From the NCBI GenBank assembly GCA_947476145.1, contig CANJPH010000002.1, forward strand, positions 62,001 to 126,000: a stretch of DNA of 64,000 nt, in the 5' to 3' direction. The stretch comes from Bacteroidota bacterium. Lineage in GTDB: Bacteria > Bacteroidota > Bacteroidia > Chitinophagales > Chitinophagaceae. Under the pieces are notes generated by a model. The model saw only the letters and a list, made by a program, of their open reading frames with translations. It was not told the origin of the DNA and made no database searches. This document shows positions 8,928-19,173 of the stretch, in pieces (positions within the stretch are counted from its first letter, which is position 1; the number at the start of each line of letters is the position of its first letter). The position numbers and the translations under genes were made by a program.

Positions 8928-9545
8928 ATGGCCATTACCAAGAATTTGATTTTTGATTTAGGGAATGTTTTGTATGATATAGATTTCGTAAAAATGTATG
9001 ATGCCTTTGAAGCACTCGGTATTCCTCATTTTGAAAATCATTTTACGCTCAATAAATCTGATCCACTTTTTTTCGATTTAGAAAAAGGTTTTATTAATGA
9101 GGATGAATTTTGTGCCGGTTTTAATGCCTTATGCAAATTGAATTTACCCAGGCATCAAATCATTGACGCCTGGAACTCATTGTTAGTGGGGTATCGAAAA
9201 GAAAGCATTGACTGGGTGAAGACTCATAATAATAAGTACCAGACATTTTTGTATTCCAATACCAATCAAATTCATTACGATTATTTTATTCCTCAGTTTA
9301 CTCAAGACTTAGGCGGGCAATTCGAGAATTTGTTCAAAACACCTTATTATTCCCATAAAATGGGTCAAAGAAAACCGGATCCAGCTTCTTTTCAGTTTAT
9401 TTTGGATAAGGAAGGGTTGATTGCTGAGCAAACCCTATTTATAGACGACAATGAACCCAATGTGATTGCAGCCGCCTCGGTGGGTATGCAGGTTTTGTAT
9501 TTACAATCGGGCATGCGGGTGGAAACGGACCTAATTATTTCTTAA
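8928..9545 (+). CDS. HAD family hydrolase
   Basis: NLIFDLGNVLYDIDF, YSNTN, KPDPASF, FIDDNEPNV HAD motifs. Confidence 0.9.
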   Translation: MAITKNLIFDLGNVLYDIDFVKMYDAFEALGIPHFENHFTLNKSDPLFFDLEKGFINEDEFCAGFNALCKLNLPRHQIIDAWNSLLVGYRKESIDWVKTHNNKYQTFLYSNTNQIHYDYFIPQFTQDLGGQFENLFKTPYYSHKMGQRKPDPASFQFILDKEGLIAEQTLFIDDNEPNVIAAASVGMQVLYLQSGMRVETDLIIS

Positions 9546-9768
9546 CTTCTTCAAAATCAATGTATTCTGCATTTAAAGGAGCCTCTTTTTTAGGCGCCGC
9601 AGTGGTTGTATTTGCCTCCGCTTTTTTAAATGCCTCGGCTTGCTGGCGTTGCATCTGTTCCATATTTTGACGCACTTTTTTTACCCCCTTACTAACGGGG
9701 ACCACCACTTCAAAAATGACCTTATATAAAAAGTAGACTACAAATCCGTATAGAATTAGCTTTAACAT
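9535..9768 (-). CDS. DUF4834-like small membrane protein
   Basis: Single TM N-terminus, charged linker and AEYIDFEEVKK C-terminus; convergent with HAD gene, overlapping by 11 nt. Confidence 0.7.
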   Translation of the reverse strand: MLKLILYGFVVYFLYKVIFEVVVPVSKGVKKVRQNMEQMQRQQAEAFKKAEANTTTAAPKKEAPLNAEYIDFEEVKK

Positions 9769-9822
9769 AGTGCAAAAATAAGGCCTGAGTCAATAAAATT
9801 GGGTTATTTCATCCCGTTTTAT

Positions 9823-9830
9823 TACCTTTG
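9823..9830 (+). promoter_or_regulatory. Putative Bacteroidota promoter -7 element for rimP-nusA-infB
   Basis: TACCTTTG preceded by TTG at 9799, about 21 bp spacing; fits TTTG-N17-23-TAnnTTTG. Confidence 0.65.
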
Positions 9831-9851
9831 TTCAAGAATAAGCAGAGAAAT

Positions 9852-9884
9852 GAAGGGAACGAAATCGTTCCCTTCTTCTTTTTT
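9852..9884 (+). terminator. Terminator-like hairpin in the rimP leader (candidate attenuator)
   Basis: GAAGGGAACGA-AA-TCGTTCCCTTC perfect 11-bp arms followed by TTCTTTTTT; rimP ATG at 9889. Confidence 0.65.
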
Positions 9885-9888
9885 AACT

Positions 9889-10359
9889 ATGGAAGTAAAC
9901 GATTTAAAAGAAAGGGTATACGGTTTAATTGAGCCTCTATTATTAGAGGATCCGGAATATTTCTTGGTTTGGGTGAAGGTGAAACCAGGACATATAATAA
10001 AAGTATATCTAGACGGAGACAATGGCTTACCTATTTTAAAGTGTACTTACTTTAACCGTAAGTTATACCGAGCCATTGAAGAATCAGGTTGGTTTCCAGA
10101 GGGCGATTTTGCTTTGGAGGTTTCTTCACCAGGTGTGGATGAGCCATTAGAATTAAAAAGACAATACAATAAAAATATAGGCAGAAAAGTGGAGGTGGAG
10201 ATGTTAGATGGTACTAAGAAAGAAGGTACTTTAACAACGGTAGCAGAAGCAGATATTTTGATTGAGTGGACTGAGGGTAAGGGTAAAAAAGCAACCCAGC
10301 AACAATTGCTTATTCCATTTGAAAATATTAAAACAACAATAGTTCAAATTCAATTTTAA
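9889..10359 (+). CDS. rimP: Ribosome maturation factor RimP
   Basis: MEVNDLKERVYGLIEPLLLEDPEYFLVWVKV...FALEVSSPGVDEPL; directly upstream of nusA; start placed downstream of the promoter and hairpin. Confidence 0.88.
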   Translation: MEVNDLKERVYGLIEPLLLEDPEYFLVWVKVKPGHIIKVYLDGDNGLPILKCTYFNRKLYRAIEESGWFPEGDFALEVSSPGVDEPLELKRQYNKNIGRKVEVEMLDGTKKEGTLTTVAEADILIEWTEGKGKKATQQQLLIPFENIKTTIVQIQF

Positions 10360-10379
10360 CAAATCATCAAGCGAGAAGC

Positions 10380-11648
10380 TTGAAAAAAAATTATGTTATG
10401 GCAAGTATAAATTTGATAGAAGCCTTTCAGGAGTTTAAAGACGCAGAAAGCATTGACCGTCCAACCATGATGAAAGTGGTTGAGGATGTATTTAAAACTT
10501 TGTTAAGAAAAAAGTATGGTAGCGACGAAAATTTCGACGTTATTGTAAACGCTGAAAAAGGGGATTTGGAAATTATCCGTCGTCGTGAAATTAGACCCGA
10601 TGATGATGTGGACAATCCATTGGCGGAAGTTTCTTACTCTGACGCAATCAAGATAGAGCCTGACTTTGAGATAGGTGAGGAATTATTAGAAGAGGTTAAT
10701 ATTTTTGACTTTGGTCGTCGTGCAATTTTAGCTGCAAAGCAAACTTTAGCATCTCGTATCAACGATTTAAAGAAAAACGCTTTAGTAAAAAAATATTCTG
10801 ATCGCATTGGCGAAATAATGAACGCTGAAATTTATCAGGTTTGGAAAAAAGAAGTTTTGTTATTAGATGAAGAAGGAAATGAATTAATTCTTCCTAAGAC
10901 TGAACAAATTCCTCAAGACTTTTTCAAGAAAGGAGAAAACATTAGAGCAGTGATTGCTCGTGTGGATATGAAAAATAATTCTCCTGTAATTATCTTGTCT
11001 AGAACGAGTCCATTGTTCTTAGCTAAATTATTAGAAATTGAAGTTCCTGAAATTTTTGATGGCTTAATTACGATTAAGAAAATTGTTCGTGAGCCAGGTG
11101 AGCGTGCTAAAGTAGCTGTTGAATCATTCGATGATCGTATCGATCCAGTGGGTGCTTGTGTAGGAATGAAGGGCTCTCGTATTCACGGTATTGTTCGCGA
11201 ATTGAAAAATGAAAATATTGACGTAATCAACTTTACAACCAATACGCAATTGTTAATTCAACGTTCATTGACGCCAGCAAAAATAAGCTTTATGAACATA
11301 GATAATGATCGCATGCGCGCGGAAGTATACTTGCAAGCAGATCAGGTTTCTTTAGCCATTGGACGTCGTGGGGTGAACATTAAATTGGCTTCTGAATTGA
11401 CAGGATATGAATTAGATGTATACCGCGAGGACGAAGAAGTATTAGAAGAGTTTGATATTGACATGGACGAGTTTACAGACGAAATTGAGCCATGGATTAT
11501 CGACGAATTTAAGCGTGTAGGTTGCGATACGGGAAGAAGTGTATTGAAATTAAGCGCGGATGAATTAGAAAGAAGAACAGACTTAGAAAAAGAAACGATT
11601 GCAGATGTGCGACGTATCTTACAAGAAGAGTTTGATAAAGGCGAATAA
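10380..11648 (+). CDS. nusA: Transcription termination/antitermination protein NusA
   Basis: S1/KH region with DPVGACVGMKGSRIHGIVRELKNENIDVI and LAIGRRGVNIKLASELTGYELDV; true start probably ATG at 10398 (MASINLIEAF). Confidence 0.95.
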   Translation: MKKNYVMASINLIEAFQEFKDAESIDRPTMMKVVEDVFKTLLRKKYGSDENFDVIVNAEKGDLEIIRRREIRPDDDVDNPLAEVSYSDAIKIEPDFEIGEELLEEVNIFDFGRRAILAAKQTLASRINDLKKNALVKKYSDRIGEIMNAEIYQVWKKEVLLLDEEGNELILPKTEQIPQDFFKKGENIRAVIARVDMKNNSPVIILSRTSPLFLAKLLEIEVPEIFDGLITIKKIVREPGERAKVAVESFDDRIDPVGACVGMKGSRIHGIVRELKNENIDVINFTTNTQLLIQRSLTPAKISFMNIDNDRMRAEVYLQADQVSLAIGRRGVNIKLASELTGYELDVYREDEEVLEEFDIDMDEFTDEIEPWIIDEFKRVGCDTGRSVLKLSADELERRTDLEKETIADVRRILQEEFDKGE

Positions 11649-11725
11649 GCTTTTTAAAAGTATATTTGTATTAGGTGAAACGTCCTATGAATTAATCATA
11701 ATGAAGTAGGACAAAAAACAAAAGA

Positions 11726-14668
11726 ATGTCAGAATTGAAACTACCAAGACTGTTAGCAGCTGCTAAAGAATTCAATGTGGGTCAAGATACCATTGTTGAT
11801 TTCTTGGCTAAAAAAGGTTTTCCTAAGGACGACCTTAAGCCAACAGCTAAATTAACAGAAGCGCAGTACTATGCATTGCAAGCTGAATTTCAAAGCGATA
11901 AAGTTGCTAGGGATAAGGCGGATCATGTTGAGTTGCCAAAGAATGCAAGCACAGATAAAGCAAAGAAAGCAGACGATGCTCCAGTTGCTGATGCAGGGAA
12001 AAAAGTAAATGCAGCTGATACAGAAGTAAAGAAAACCGAAGCGCCAAAAGCAAGTACTAAAAAAGCAGATGGCTTTGCCGAAGAAGCGCCAAAAGCAACT
12101 GTTACGAGTGAAAAAGCAAAAGCAGCTACTTTAAAAGTAGATGCACCGGAAGTGGAATCACCAAAAGTGGTTAATAAAATTGATCTTTCTACAATAGATT
12201 CTTCTACTAGACCAAAAAAGGCTACCAAGAAAACTACGGAAGACACGGATAAAAAAGCGGAAGCTGCTAAACCAGCTGAGGCAACAGAAGCCGCAAAAGC
12301 AGCTGATGCTAGTGGAAAAGCGAAAGCAGGCGCCAAGAAAACGGCTACTAAAAAATCAGAACCAGCACCTCCAACGGATCATTCTATCGCACCAGAAAAT
12401 GTGCACGGAGAAATTACTAATATTCAAGCTGATAAATTAACAGGTCCTAAAATTTTAGGGAAAATAGATTTACCTATTAATAGTGATACAAGACCTAAAC
12501 CATTAAGTCAGGAAGAAAAAAGAACACGTAAACGTATTCCTGTTCAAGGTCAAGGCAATCGTCCTCAAGGACAAGGCCAACAAGGTGGCGGAGGCTATCA
12601 GGGCAATCGTCCTCAAGGTGGCGGAGGTTATCAAGGCAATCGTCCTCAAGGCGGCGGGGGCTATCAAGGCAATCGTCCTAACAATCGTCCTGGACAAGCA
12701 GGTGGTGGTGCACGTAGAAATGTACCTCAAACAGCGGAACAAAAAGAAATCGATAAAAAATCAATTCAAGATAAGATCAAGGAAACACAAGCTAAATTAT
12801 CTGGCCAAGGTGGTAGAGGTAAGAGCATGAAATCCAAGTATCGTCGTCAAAGAAGAGAGGAAGCTGCTGAAAATGAAAACAACGAACAAAGAGAAGACAA
12901 CAAATTACAGGTAACTGAGTTTGTAACCGTGAGTGAGTTATCATCTTTAATGGATGTAAGCTTTGCGGATATTATAAGCAAGTGCATGAACTTGGGGATC
13001 ATGGTTTCTATCAACCAACGTTTGGATGCGGAAGTCATTGAATTAGTTGCCTCTGAATTTGGATTTGAAGTAGAATTTGTTGGATTGGAAGACGTAGAAG
13101 AAATGGATGAACAAGAAGAGGCAGACGATTTAGCTAATTTGGTGGAGCGTCCTCCGATTGTTACCATCATGGGTCACGTGGATCATGGTAAAACATCTTT
13201 ACTAGATTATATCCGTAATGCCAATGTAGTTGCAGGTGAGGCCGGTGGTATCACACAACATATTGGGGCATACGAGGTAACATTGCCAAATGGAAAAGCC
13301 ATTACTTTCTTGGATACACCAGGTCACGAAGCCTTTACAGCGATGCGTGCTCGTGGTGCCAAAATCACCGATATCTCCATTATTGTAGTGGCTGCGGATG
13401 ACGCGGTGATGCCACAAACCAAGGAAGCCATTAGTCACTCGCAAGCAGCGAATGTGCCTATGATTTTTGCGGTCAATAAAATTGACAAAGACGGTGCACA
13501 ACCGCAAAAGATATACGAGCAATTATCTCAAATGAATATTTTAGTGGAAGCTTGGGGTGGTAAATTCCAAAACCAAGAATTGTCTGCTAAACAAGGTTTG
13601 AATGTAGATGCTTTATTAGAGAAAGTGTTACTAGAATCTGAAATTTTAGATTTAAAAGCCAATCCAAATAGAGAAGCGACTGGTAGTGTAATTGAAGCAT
13701 CCTTAGATAAAGGCCGTGGATATGTGGCAACTATATTAGTGCAAAACGGGACCTTGCGCCAAGGAGATTTAATTTTATCTGGCCAATATTATGGTCGCGT
13801 AAAAGCCATGTTCAATGAGCGTAATCAACGTATTGAGGTGGCACCTCCTTCCACACCAGTGGTGATATTAGGCTTGAATGGTGCACCACAAGCGGGTGAA
13901 AAATTCAAAGTATTCGATGACGAAGCAGAAGCAAAAGAATTAGCTACTAAACGCGCTCAATTATTAAGAGAGCAAGGTTTAAGAACTAGAAAACATATTA
14001 CATTAGACGAGATTGGTCGTCGTTTGGCCTTAGGAAACTTTAAAGAATTAAACATCATCATTAAAGGTGATGTGGATGGTTCTGTGGAAGCCTTGAGTGA
14101 CTCTTTACAAAAATTATCTACCGAAGAAATTGCAATTAGAGTTGTATTAAAAGGAGTAGGTCAAATTTCTGAATCAGATGTATTGTTATCGGCTGCATCG
14201 GATGCGATTATCATTGGATTTAACGTTCGTCCAAGTATGCAAGCAAATAAGTTAGCAGAAACTGAAGGCGTTGAAATTAAAATGTACTCTATTATCTATA
14301 ACGCGATTGATGAAATCAAGAGCGCGATGGAAGGTATGTTGGAACCAAAAATTCAAGAAAAAATTGTTGCCAACGTGGAAGTACGTGAGGTATACAAATT
14401 TGATAAAGCCACTGTTGCAGGATGTTTCGTATTAGATGGAAAATTAAGCAGAAACTCTAAAATACGTATCATTCGCGATGGTATCGTTGAGTATCCAAAA
14501 GGCGAAGGTCAGGCCGCTGAATTAGGTAGCTTGAAGCGCTTTAAGGACGACGTAAAAGATGTTGTTTCCAATATGGAGTGTGGTTTAACCATTAAAAACT
14601 TTATTGATTTAAAACCAGGCGACATTGTAGAAGCATTTGAAGAAGAAGAAGTTAAACGTACTTTATAA
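11726..14668 (+). CDS. infB: Translation initiation factor IF-2
   Basis: [51 protein letters not shown]; low-complexity N-terminal extension. Confidence 0.98.
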   Translation: MSELKLPRLLAAAKEFNVGQDTIVDFLAKKGFPKDDLKPTAKLTEAQYYALQAEFQSDKVARDKADHVELPKNASTDKAKKADDAPVADAGKKVNAADTEVKKTEAPKASTKKADGFAEEAPKATVTSEKAKAATLKVDAPEVESPKVVNKIDLSTIDSSTRPKKATKKTTEDTDKKAEAAKPAEATEAAKAADASGKAKAGAKKTATKKSEPAPPTDHSIAPENVHGEITNIQADKLTGPKILGKIDLPINSDTRPKPLSQEEKRTRKRIPVQGQGNRPQGQGQQGGGGYQGNRPQGGGGYQGNRPQGGGGYQGNRPNNRPGQAGGGARRNVPQTAEQKEIDKKSIQDKIKETQAKLSGQGGRGKSMKSKYRRQRREEAAENENNEQREDNKLQVTEFVTVSELSSLMDVSFADIISKCMNLGIMVSINQRLDAEVIELVASEFGFEVEFVGLEDVEEMDEQEEADDLANLVERPPIVTIMGHVDHGKTSLLDYIRNANVVAGEAGGITQHIGAYEVTLPNGKAITFLDTPGHEAFTAMRARGAKITDISIIVVAADDAVMPQTKEAISHSQAANVPMIFAVNKIDKDGAQPQKIYEQLSQMNILVEAWGGKFQNQELSAKQGLNVDALLEKVLLESEILDLKANPNREATGSVIEASLDKGRGYVATILVQNGTLRQGDLILSGQYYGRVKAMFNERNQRIEVAPPSTPVVILGLNGAPQAGEKFKVFDDEAEAKELATKRAQLLREQGLRTRKHITLDEIGRRLALGNFKELNIIIKGDVDGSVEALSDSLQKLSTEEIAIRVVLKGVGQISESDVLLSAASDAIIIGFNVRPSMQANKLAETEGVEIKMYSIIYNAIDEIKSAMEGMLEPKIQEKIVANVEVREVYKFDKATVAGCFVLDGKLSRNSKIRIIRDGIVEYPKGEGQAAELGSLKRFKDDVKDVVSNMECGLTIKNFIDLKPGDIVEAFEEEEVKRTL
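12581..12679 (+). repeat. Three tandem 33-bp units in infB
   Basis: CAAGGtGGcGGaGGcTATCAaGGCAATCGTCCT at 12581-12613, 12614-12646, 12647-12679, encoding [11 protein letters not shown]. Confidence 0.92.
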
Positions 14669-14675
14669 AATAATT

Positions 14676-14716
14676 AAGATTTGATAGTTGGCACAATGGC
14701 CCAGCTATCAGATCTT
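14676..14716. other. Long intergenic hairpin between infB and the surA-like gene
   Basis: AAGATTTGATAGTTGG (14676-14691) pairs with CCAGCTATCAGATCTT (14701-14716), 16 bp including two G-U. Confidence 0.7.
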
Positions 14717-14737
14717 TACCCTATTAATTCTATTTTG

Positions 14738-16126
14738 ATGAAAATTGTTAGTATTGTTTTTTCGCTAGTATTATTGTCGGTTACGGCAAAAGCACAGATA
14801 AAAAAAGTGTTGGCTGATAAAATTGTTGCTACTGTTGGAGATAAATTTATTTTAAGATCTGATATTGACAATTCTATTGCCGATTATAAAAGACAAGCTC
14901 AGGGACAGGAAGGGGTAACCATTCCATCGATTTGTCAAATTATGGAAGGACAATTAATTCGTAAAGCCTTGGTTTTGCAAGCAGAGAAGGACTCTATTAT
15001 TGTAACCGAAGATGAAATTCAAAATGCAATTGACAGTCGTATTAGACAATTCTTACAACAATTTGGTTCCAAAGAAGTATTAGAAGAAGTAGCTGGCCGA
15101 AGCATATTTCAGTTAAAAGATGATTTTAAGATTTTAATTAAAGAGCAAAAGCTAGCGGATGAAATGCAACAAAAAATTGTTGACAAAGTAAAAATAACAC
15201 CAACGGAAGTGCGTGCTTATTATAATAAAATTCCAACCGACAGTTTGCCTTTGTATGAAAGCGAGGTGCAGATTTTAGAATTGGTAATGCATCCAAAAGC
15301 CAATCGCGATATTGAGGAATATGTGATAAAGCAATTAATGGATTATCGTCGTCAAATTGAGGCAGGTATTAACAAATTTGATCAATTGGTTAAATTATAT
15401 TCTGAAGATCCAAGTTCAAAAGAAAATTTAGGACAATTTAGTTTAAATAGAAACGAGAAAAATTTTGATCCCGCTTTTATGGCAGGTTCATTCCGTTTAA
15501 AAGAAGGTCAAATCTCTGCGCCAATTAAATCTAAATTTGGGTATCATTTAATACAATTAATTTCAAGAACTGGTGACGACGCGGTAGTGAAGCATATTTT
15601 AAGAATACCGCCTATTGCTGCGGATGAAATAAATGAGACTAAAACTTTTTTAGATAGCATTAGAAAAGACATTGTTGCGAATAAGTATAGTTTTGGAGAA
15701 GCGGTGAATAAACACAGTGACGACGAAAGTAGCAAGTTCACTGGTGGTGCCGTTTCGGGAAGAGACGGATCTACTTATGTGAATTATGATATGTTACCAG
15801 ATAAGGACATGGTGGTCTTACTTAAATCAATGAAACCAGGCGAAATTTCTGCCCCGCAGGTATATGTAGATGATAGAGGAAGAAAAACGGTTCGCCTTGT
15901 TTATTTTAGAGACCGTACCGAGCCGCACAAGGAAAACTTAAAAGAAGACTACAATCGTATTGCAGCGCGCGCTTTAGAGGTTAAAAAAGCCAAAATGTTA
16001 GAAGCTTGGTTTAACGAGCACATTACTAACTATTACATAAACATTGACGAAGATTACCAGTCTTGTACCGAGATTAAAGAGTGGACCAAGGTGGGGAATG
16101 CGCTAATTAAGCAAAAAACCTACTAA
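14738..16126 (+). CDS. Peptidyl-prolyl cis-trans isomerase, SurA/PpiC-like
   Basis: Signal peptide MKIVSIVFSLVLLSVTAKAQ, two rotamase regions (EDPSSKENLGQFSL..., KHSDDESSKFTGG); ATG at 14738 is followed by the signal peptide, so 14681 is probably an over-extended start. Confidence 0.88.
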   Translation: MKIVSIVFSLVLLSVTAKAQIKKVLADKIVATVGDKFILRSDIDNSIADYKRQAQGQEGVTIPSICQIMEGQLIRKALVLQAEKDSIIVTEDEIQNAIDSRIRQFLQQFGSKEVLEEVAGRSIFQLKDDFKILIKEQKLADEMQQKIVDKVKITPTEVRAYYNKIPTDSLPLYESEVQILELVMHPKANRDIEEYVIKQLMDYRRQIEAGINKFDQLVKLYSEDPSSKENLGQFSLNRNEKNFDPAFMAGSFRLKEGQISAPIKSKFGYHLIQLISRTGDDAVVKHILRIPPIAADEINETKTFLDSIRKDIVANKYSFGEAVNKHSDDESSKFTGGAVSGRDGSTYVNYDMLPDKDMVVLLKSMKPGEISAPQVYVDDRGRKTVRLVYFRDRTEPHKENLKEDYNRIAARALEVKKAKMLEAWFNEHITNYYINIDEDYQSCTEIKEWTKVGNALIKQKTY

Positions 16127-16200
16127 TTTAATTTTTTTTCGGCCGGTTGCTAGTTAAGATTGAGGAACTATTGTAAATTCGTGGCTCCTTAAACACCATC

Positions 16201-18048
16201 ATGAGCGACGAAATCAAACACGAATGTGGCCTTGCCTATATTCGACTTAGAAAACCTTTTTCGTATTACTTACAAAAAAGAGGCTCAGTAACTTATGGTC
16301 TTAATAAGTTATACCTGCTGATGGAAAAGCAGCATAACCGAGGCCAGGACGGTGCAGGTTTAGCTACCTTAAAATTAAACATTGAAGCGGGGAATCCTTA
16401 TTTATACCGCCAAAGAAGCAATGCTTCACAACCTATTGCAGACTTATTTTACAAAATTGGATTAGAAGTACAGGAGTTAGAGAAATTTCAACCAGACATT
16501 GCGAAACATCCAGGATTAATGAAAGGTCACTTGCCTTTTATGGGGGAGATATTATTAGGTCATTTACGTTATGGAACCCAGGGCAAAAATGATGTTGAAT
16601 TTTGCCACCCCTTTATCAAAAAGGATTTAGTACCTGGAAAAAACATTGCATTGGCAGGCAATTTTAACCTTGTTAATACAGACGAGTTATTCCAACACAT
16701 AGGATTTGATCCAGGTCCTTTTGAAAAGCAAAGCGACTTAGCTGCCATGATGGAAGTGATTCACCATTTCTTAGTAAAAGAAGAAGCGATGAATCCCAAT
16801 GCGCCAAATATTGTAAATGTATTAAAGCAAGCCGCACCTTTATTTGATGGTGGGTTTACCATTGGAGGTTTAATTGGCAATGGATATAGTTTTATTATGC
16901 GTGACGCCAATGGAATTCGTCCAGCCTATTATTATATTGACGGAGAAGTGATTGTTGCAGCGAGTGAGCGTGCATCTATCAGAACTACATTTAATGTTGG
17001 AGAGAATGAAGTATTGGAATTAATGCCGGGCACTGCTTTAATTGTGGACGATAATGGCGATTATAAGATTGAACAAATTATAGAACCTAAGGAAAGAAGA
17101 GCCTGTTCTTTTGAACGTATTTATTTTTCAAGAGGTAGTGATGAAAAAATTTATAGAGAACGGATTGCTTTAGGAAATCATTTAAGTAAAATTGTATTAG
17201 ATCGAATTGAAAAAGATTTAAAAAATACCATCTTCTCTTATATCCCCAATACGGCCGAGGTAGCTTTTTATGGACTTATCAAAGGAATGGAGCAATACTT
17301 GAATAAAATTAAAGTGGAGCGTATTTTAAGCTGGGGCAAGGAGGTGGATCCTGAGCGTTTAGAAGAAATGGTGAATCGTAAAATTCGTCAAGAAAAAATT
17401 GCAATAAAGGATGTAAAGTTGAGAACCTTTATTACCCAAGATGCCAACCGTAACGAAATGGTGCAACACGTTTATGATATTACTTACGGCACCGTAAAAA
17501 AAGACCAGGACACTTTGGTGGTTATTGATGATAGCATTGTTAGAGGCACTACATTAAGAGAAAGTATTATTAGAATGTTGTCCCGTTTGTCTCCTAAAAA
17601 AATTATTGTGGTTTCTTCGGCACCTCAAATTAGATATCCAGATTGTTATGGTATTGATATGAGCAAGATGGGCGACTTCATTGCTTTTAAAGCGGTAATT
17701 GCACTGCTAGGTGAAAGAGGCATGAACAATGTAATTGACGATACCTATCAGAAAATTAAAGCCATTGAAGCAAGCGGCACTTTACATTCCGAAAATGTAG
17801 TAAGACAATTGTATAAACCGTTTACACCCGAAGAAATTTCTGATAAAATTGCACAATTGATTACACCAAGCAATGTAAATATTCCAGTGGAAGTAATTTA
17901 TCAAACCATTGAGGATTTGCATGAGTGTTGTCCAACCAATACTGGCGATTGGTACTTTACAGGGAATTATCCAACGCCTGGTGGAAACAAGGTTTGTAAC
18001 AAAGCCTTTGCCAATTATGTAGAGGGGAATAATGTACGCGGATACTAA
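16201..18048 (+). CDS. Amidophosphoribosyltransferase-like (PurF family, long form)
   Basis: HECGLAYIRL with N-terminal-region Cys, QHNRGQDGAGLA, GHLRYGTQGK, VVIDDSIVRGTTLRESI PRTase motif. Confidence 0.85.
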   Translation: MSDEIKHECGLAYIRLRKPFSYYLQKRGSVTYGLNKLYLLMEKQHNRGQDGAGLATLKLNIEAGNPYLYRQRSNASQPIADLFYKIGLEVQELEKFQPDIAKHPGLMKGHLPFMGEILLGHLRYGTQGKNDVEFCHPFIKKDLVPGKNIALAGNFNLVNTDELFQHIGFDPGPFEKQSDLAAMMEVIHHFLVKEEAMNPNAPNIVNVLKQAAPLFDGGFTIGGLIGNGYSFIMRDANGIRPAYYYIDGEVIVAASERASIRTTFNVGENEVLELMPGTALIVDDNGDYKIEQIIEPKERRACSFERIYFSRGSDEKIYRERIALGNHLSKIVLDRIEKDLKNTIFSYIPNTAEVAFYGLIKGMEQYLNKIKVERILSWGKEVDPERLEEMVNRKIRQEKIAIKDVKLRTFITQDANRNEMVQHVYDITYGTVKKDQDTLVVIDDSIVRGTTLRESIIRMLSRLSPKKIIVVSSAPQIRYPDCYGIDMSKMGDFIAFKAVIALLGERGMNNVIDDTYQKIKAIEASGTLHSENVVRQLYKPFTPEEISDKIAQLITPSNVNIPVEVIYQTIEDLHECCPTNTGDWYFTGNYPTPGGNKVCNKAFANYVEGNNVRGY

Positions 18049-18051
18049 TCC

Positions 18052-19116
18052 TTATACTCTGTAACAAATTGCATTAATGTTCATACCTGCACCCACCGAT
18101 GCAAAAATGACAATATCGCCTTTGTGTAATTGATGCTCGGGATATTTCCCATGTTTTACCAGATCGTATAAGGTGGGAATGGTCGCCACGGAACTATTGC
18201 CTAAATCATGAATACTCATAGGCATAATATTAGCAGGAACCTCTCTGGTACCGTATAATTTATACAAGGCTTTTATAAAACCCTCATCCATTTTTTCATT
18301 CGCTTGGTGCAAGAAAAATTTCTTTACATCCTTGATATCAATGCCCGCTTTTTCAATACATGCTTTCATGGCAATAGGTACATTCTTGATGGCATATTCA
18401 TAAACCTTTCGTCCTTTCATTTTAATATATCTTGTTTCTTCTTCTCCTTCTGGGTGATAAGATTTTCCTAGGTATAAAAAGTAGGCTTCTTCATTACAAT
18501 GGCTTTGTACACTGGCGGCTAAAATACCACTTTCAGAATCTGTATCACCTTCCACGATACAAGCTCCTGCACCATCACTAAAAATCATACTGTCCCTGTC
18601 ATGTGGGTCCACCACTCGGCTTAATGTTTCGGCCCCAATGACTAAGCATCGCTTGGCCATCCCCGATTTGATAAAAGCATCGGCCTGTATTACCCCTTGG
18701 ATCCATCCAGGACATCCAAATAAAATATCATACGCCACGCAATTTGGGTTGCGTATGCCTAATTGATTTTTTACACGAGAAGCAATGGCTGGAATGGTAT
18801 CGGTTTGAATGGTGCCCGGCAAAACGTTTCCAAAATTATGGGCTACAATAATTTGATCAATGGTTTCAGGATCAATCCCTGCATCTTGTATGGCTAACTT
18901 AGAAGCTGCTGTAGCCATTTCGGAAGTATTCATTCCTGATGCGGCATATCTTCTTTCGTAAATCCCTGTAATGTCTTTGAATTTTTCTACAATCTCCTCA
19001 TTAGGCGTTGCTATCAATTCCCCATTTTCACCGTAAAAGGTATTTTCTATAAAATCCTTATTGGTTTTTATAATATTAGGTATATAACTACCCGTGCCGG
19101 TAATAATGGTTGCCAT
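18052..19116 (-). CDS. 3-oxoacyl-ACP synthase III family protein
   Basis: Thiolase fold: YDILFGCPGWIQGV catalytic Cys, FLHQANEKM, HDLGNSSVATIPT. Confidence 0.9.
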   Translation of the reverse strand: MATIITGTGSYIPNIIKTNKDFIENTFYGENGELIATPNEEIVEKFKDITGIYERRYAASGMNTSEMATAASKLAIQDAGIDPETIDQIIVAHNFGNVLPGTIQTDTIPAIASRVKNQLGIRNPNCVAYDILFGCPGWIQGVIQADAFIKSGMAKRCLVIGAETLSRVVDPHDRDSMIFSDGAGACIVEGDTDSESGILAASVQSHCNEEAYFLYLGKSYHPEGEEETRYIKMKGRKVYEYAIKNVPIAMKACIEKAGIDIKDVKKFFLHQANEKMDEGFIKALYKLYGTREVPANIMPMSIHDLGNSSVATIPTLYDLVKHGKYPEHQLHKGDIVIFASVGAGMNINAICYRV

Positions 19117-19173
19117 AGGGGAATCTTAGAGATGAAACAATCGGTGTAATCTAAGTTACGAATTATACATTAA

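Noticed and set aside
9799-9888. N-terminal extension of RimP in the ORF track (MGYFIPFYYLCSRISREMKGTKSFPSSFLT)
   Set aside because: The stretch contains a promoter and a terminator-like hairpin and does not resemble RimP; 9889 is the better start.
11923-12336. Minus-strand 137-aa ORF (and 12503-12742 minus, 12585-12830 plus) within infB
   Set aside because: Antisense/alternate-frame readings of the Ala/Lys-rich and Gly-rich low-complexity part of IF-2; no independent support.
12581-12679. Possible CRISPR-like array
   Set aside because: Tandem units have no spacers and stay in frame within infB; it is a coding repeat.
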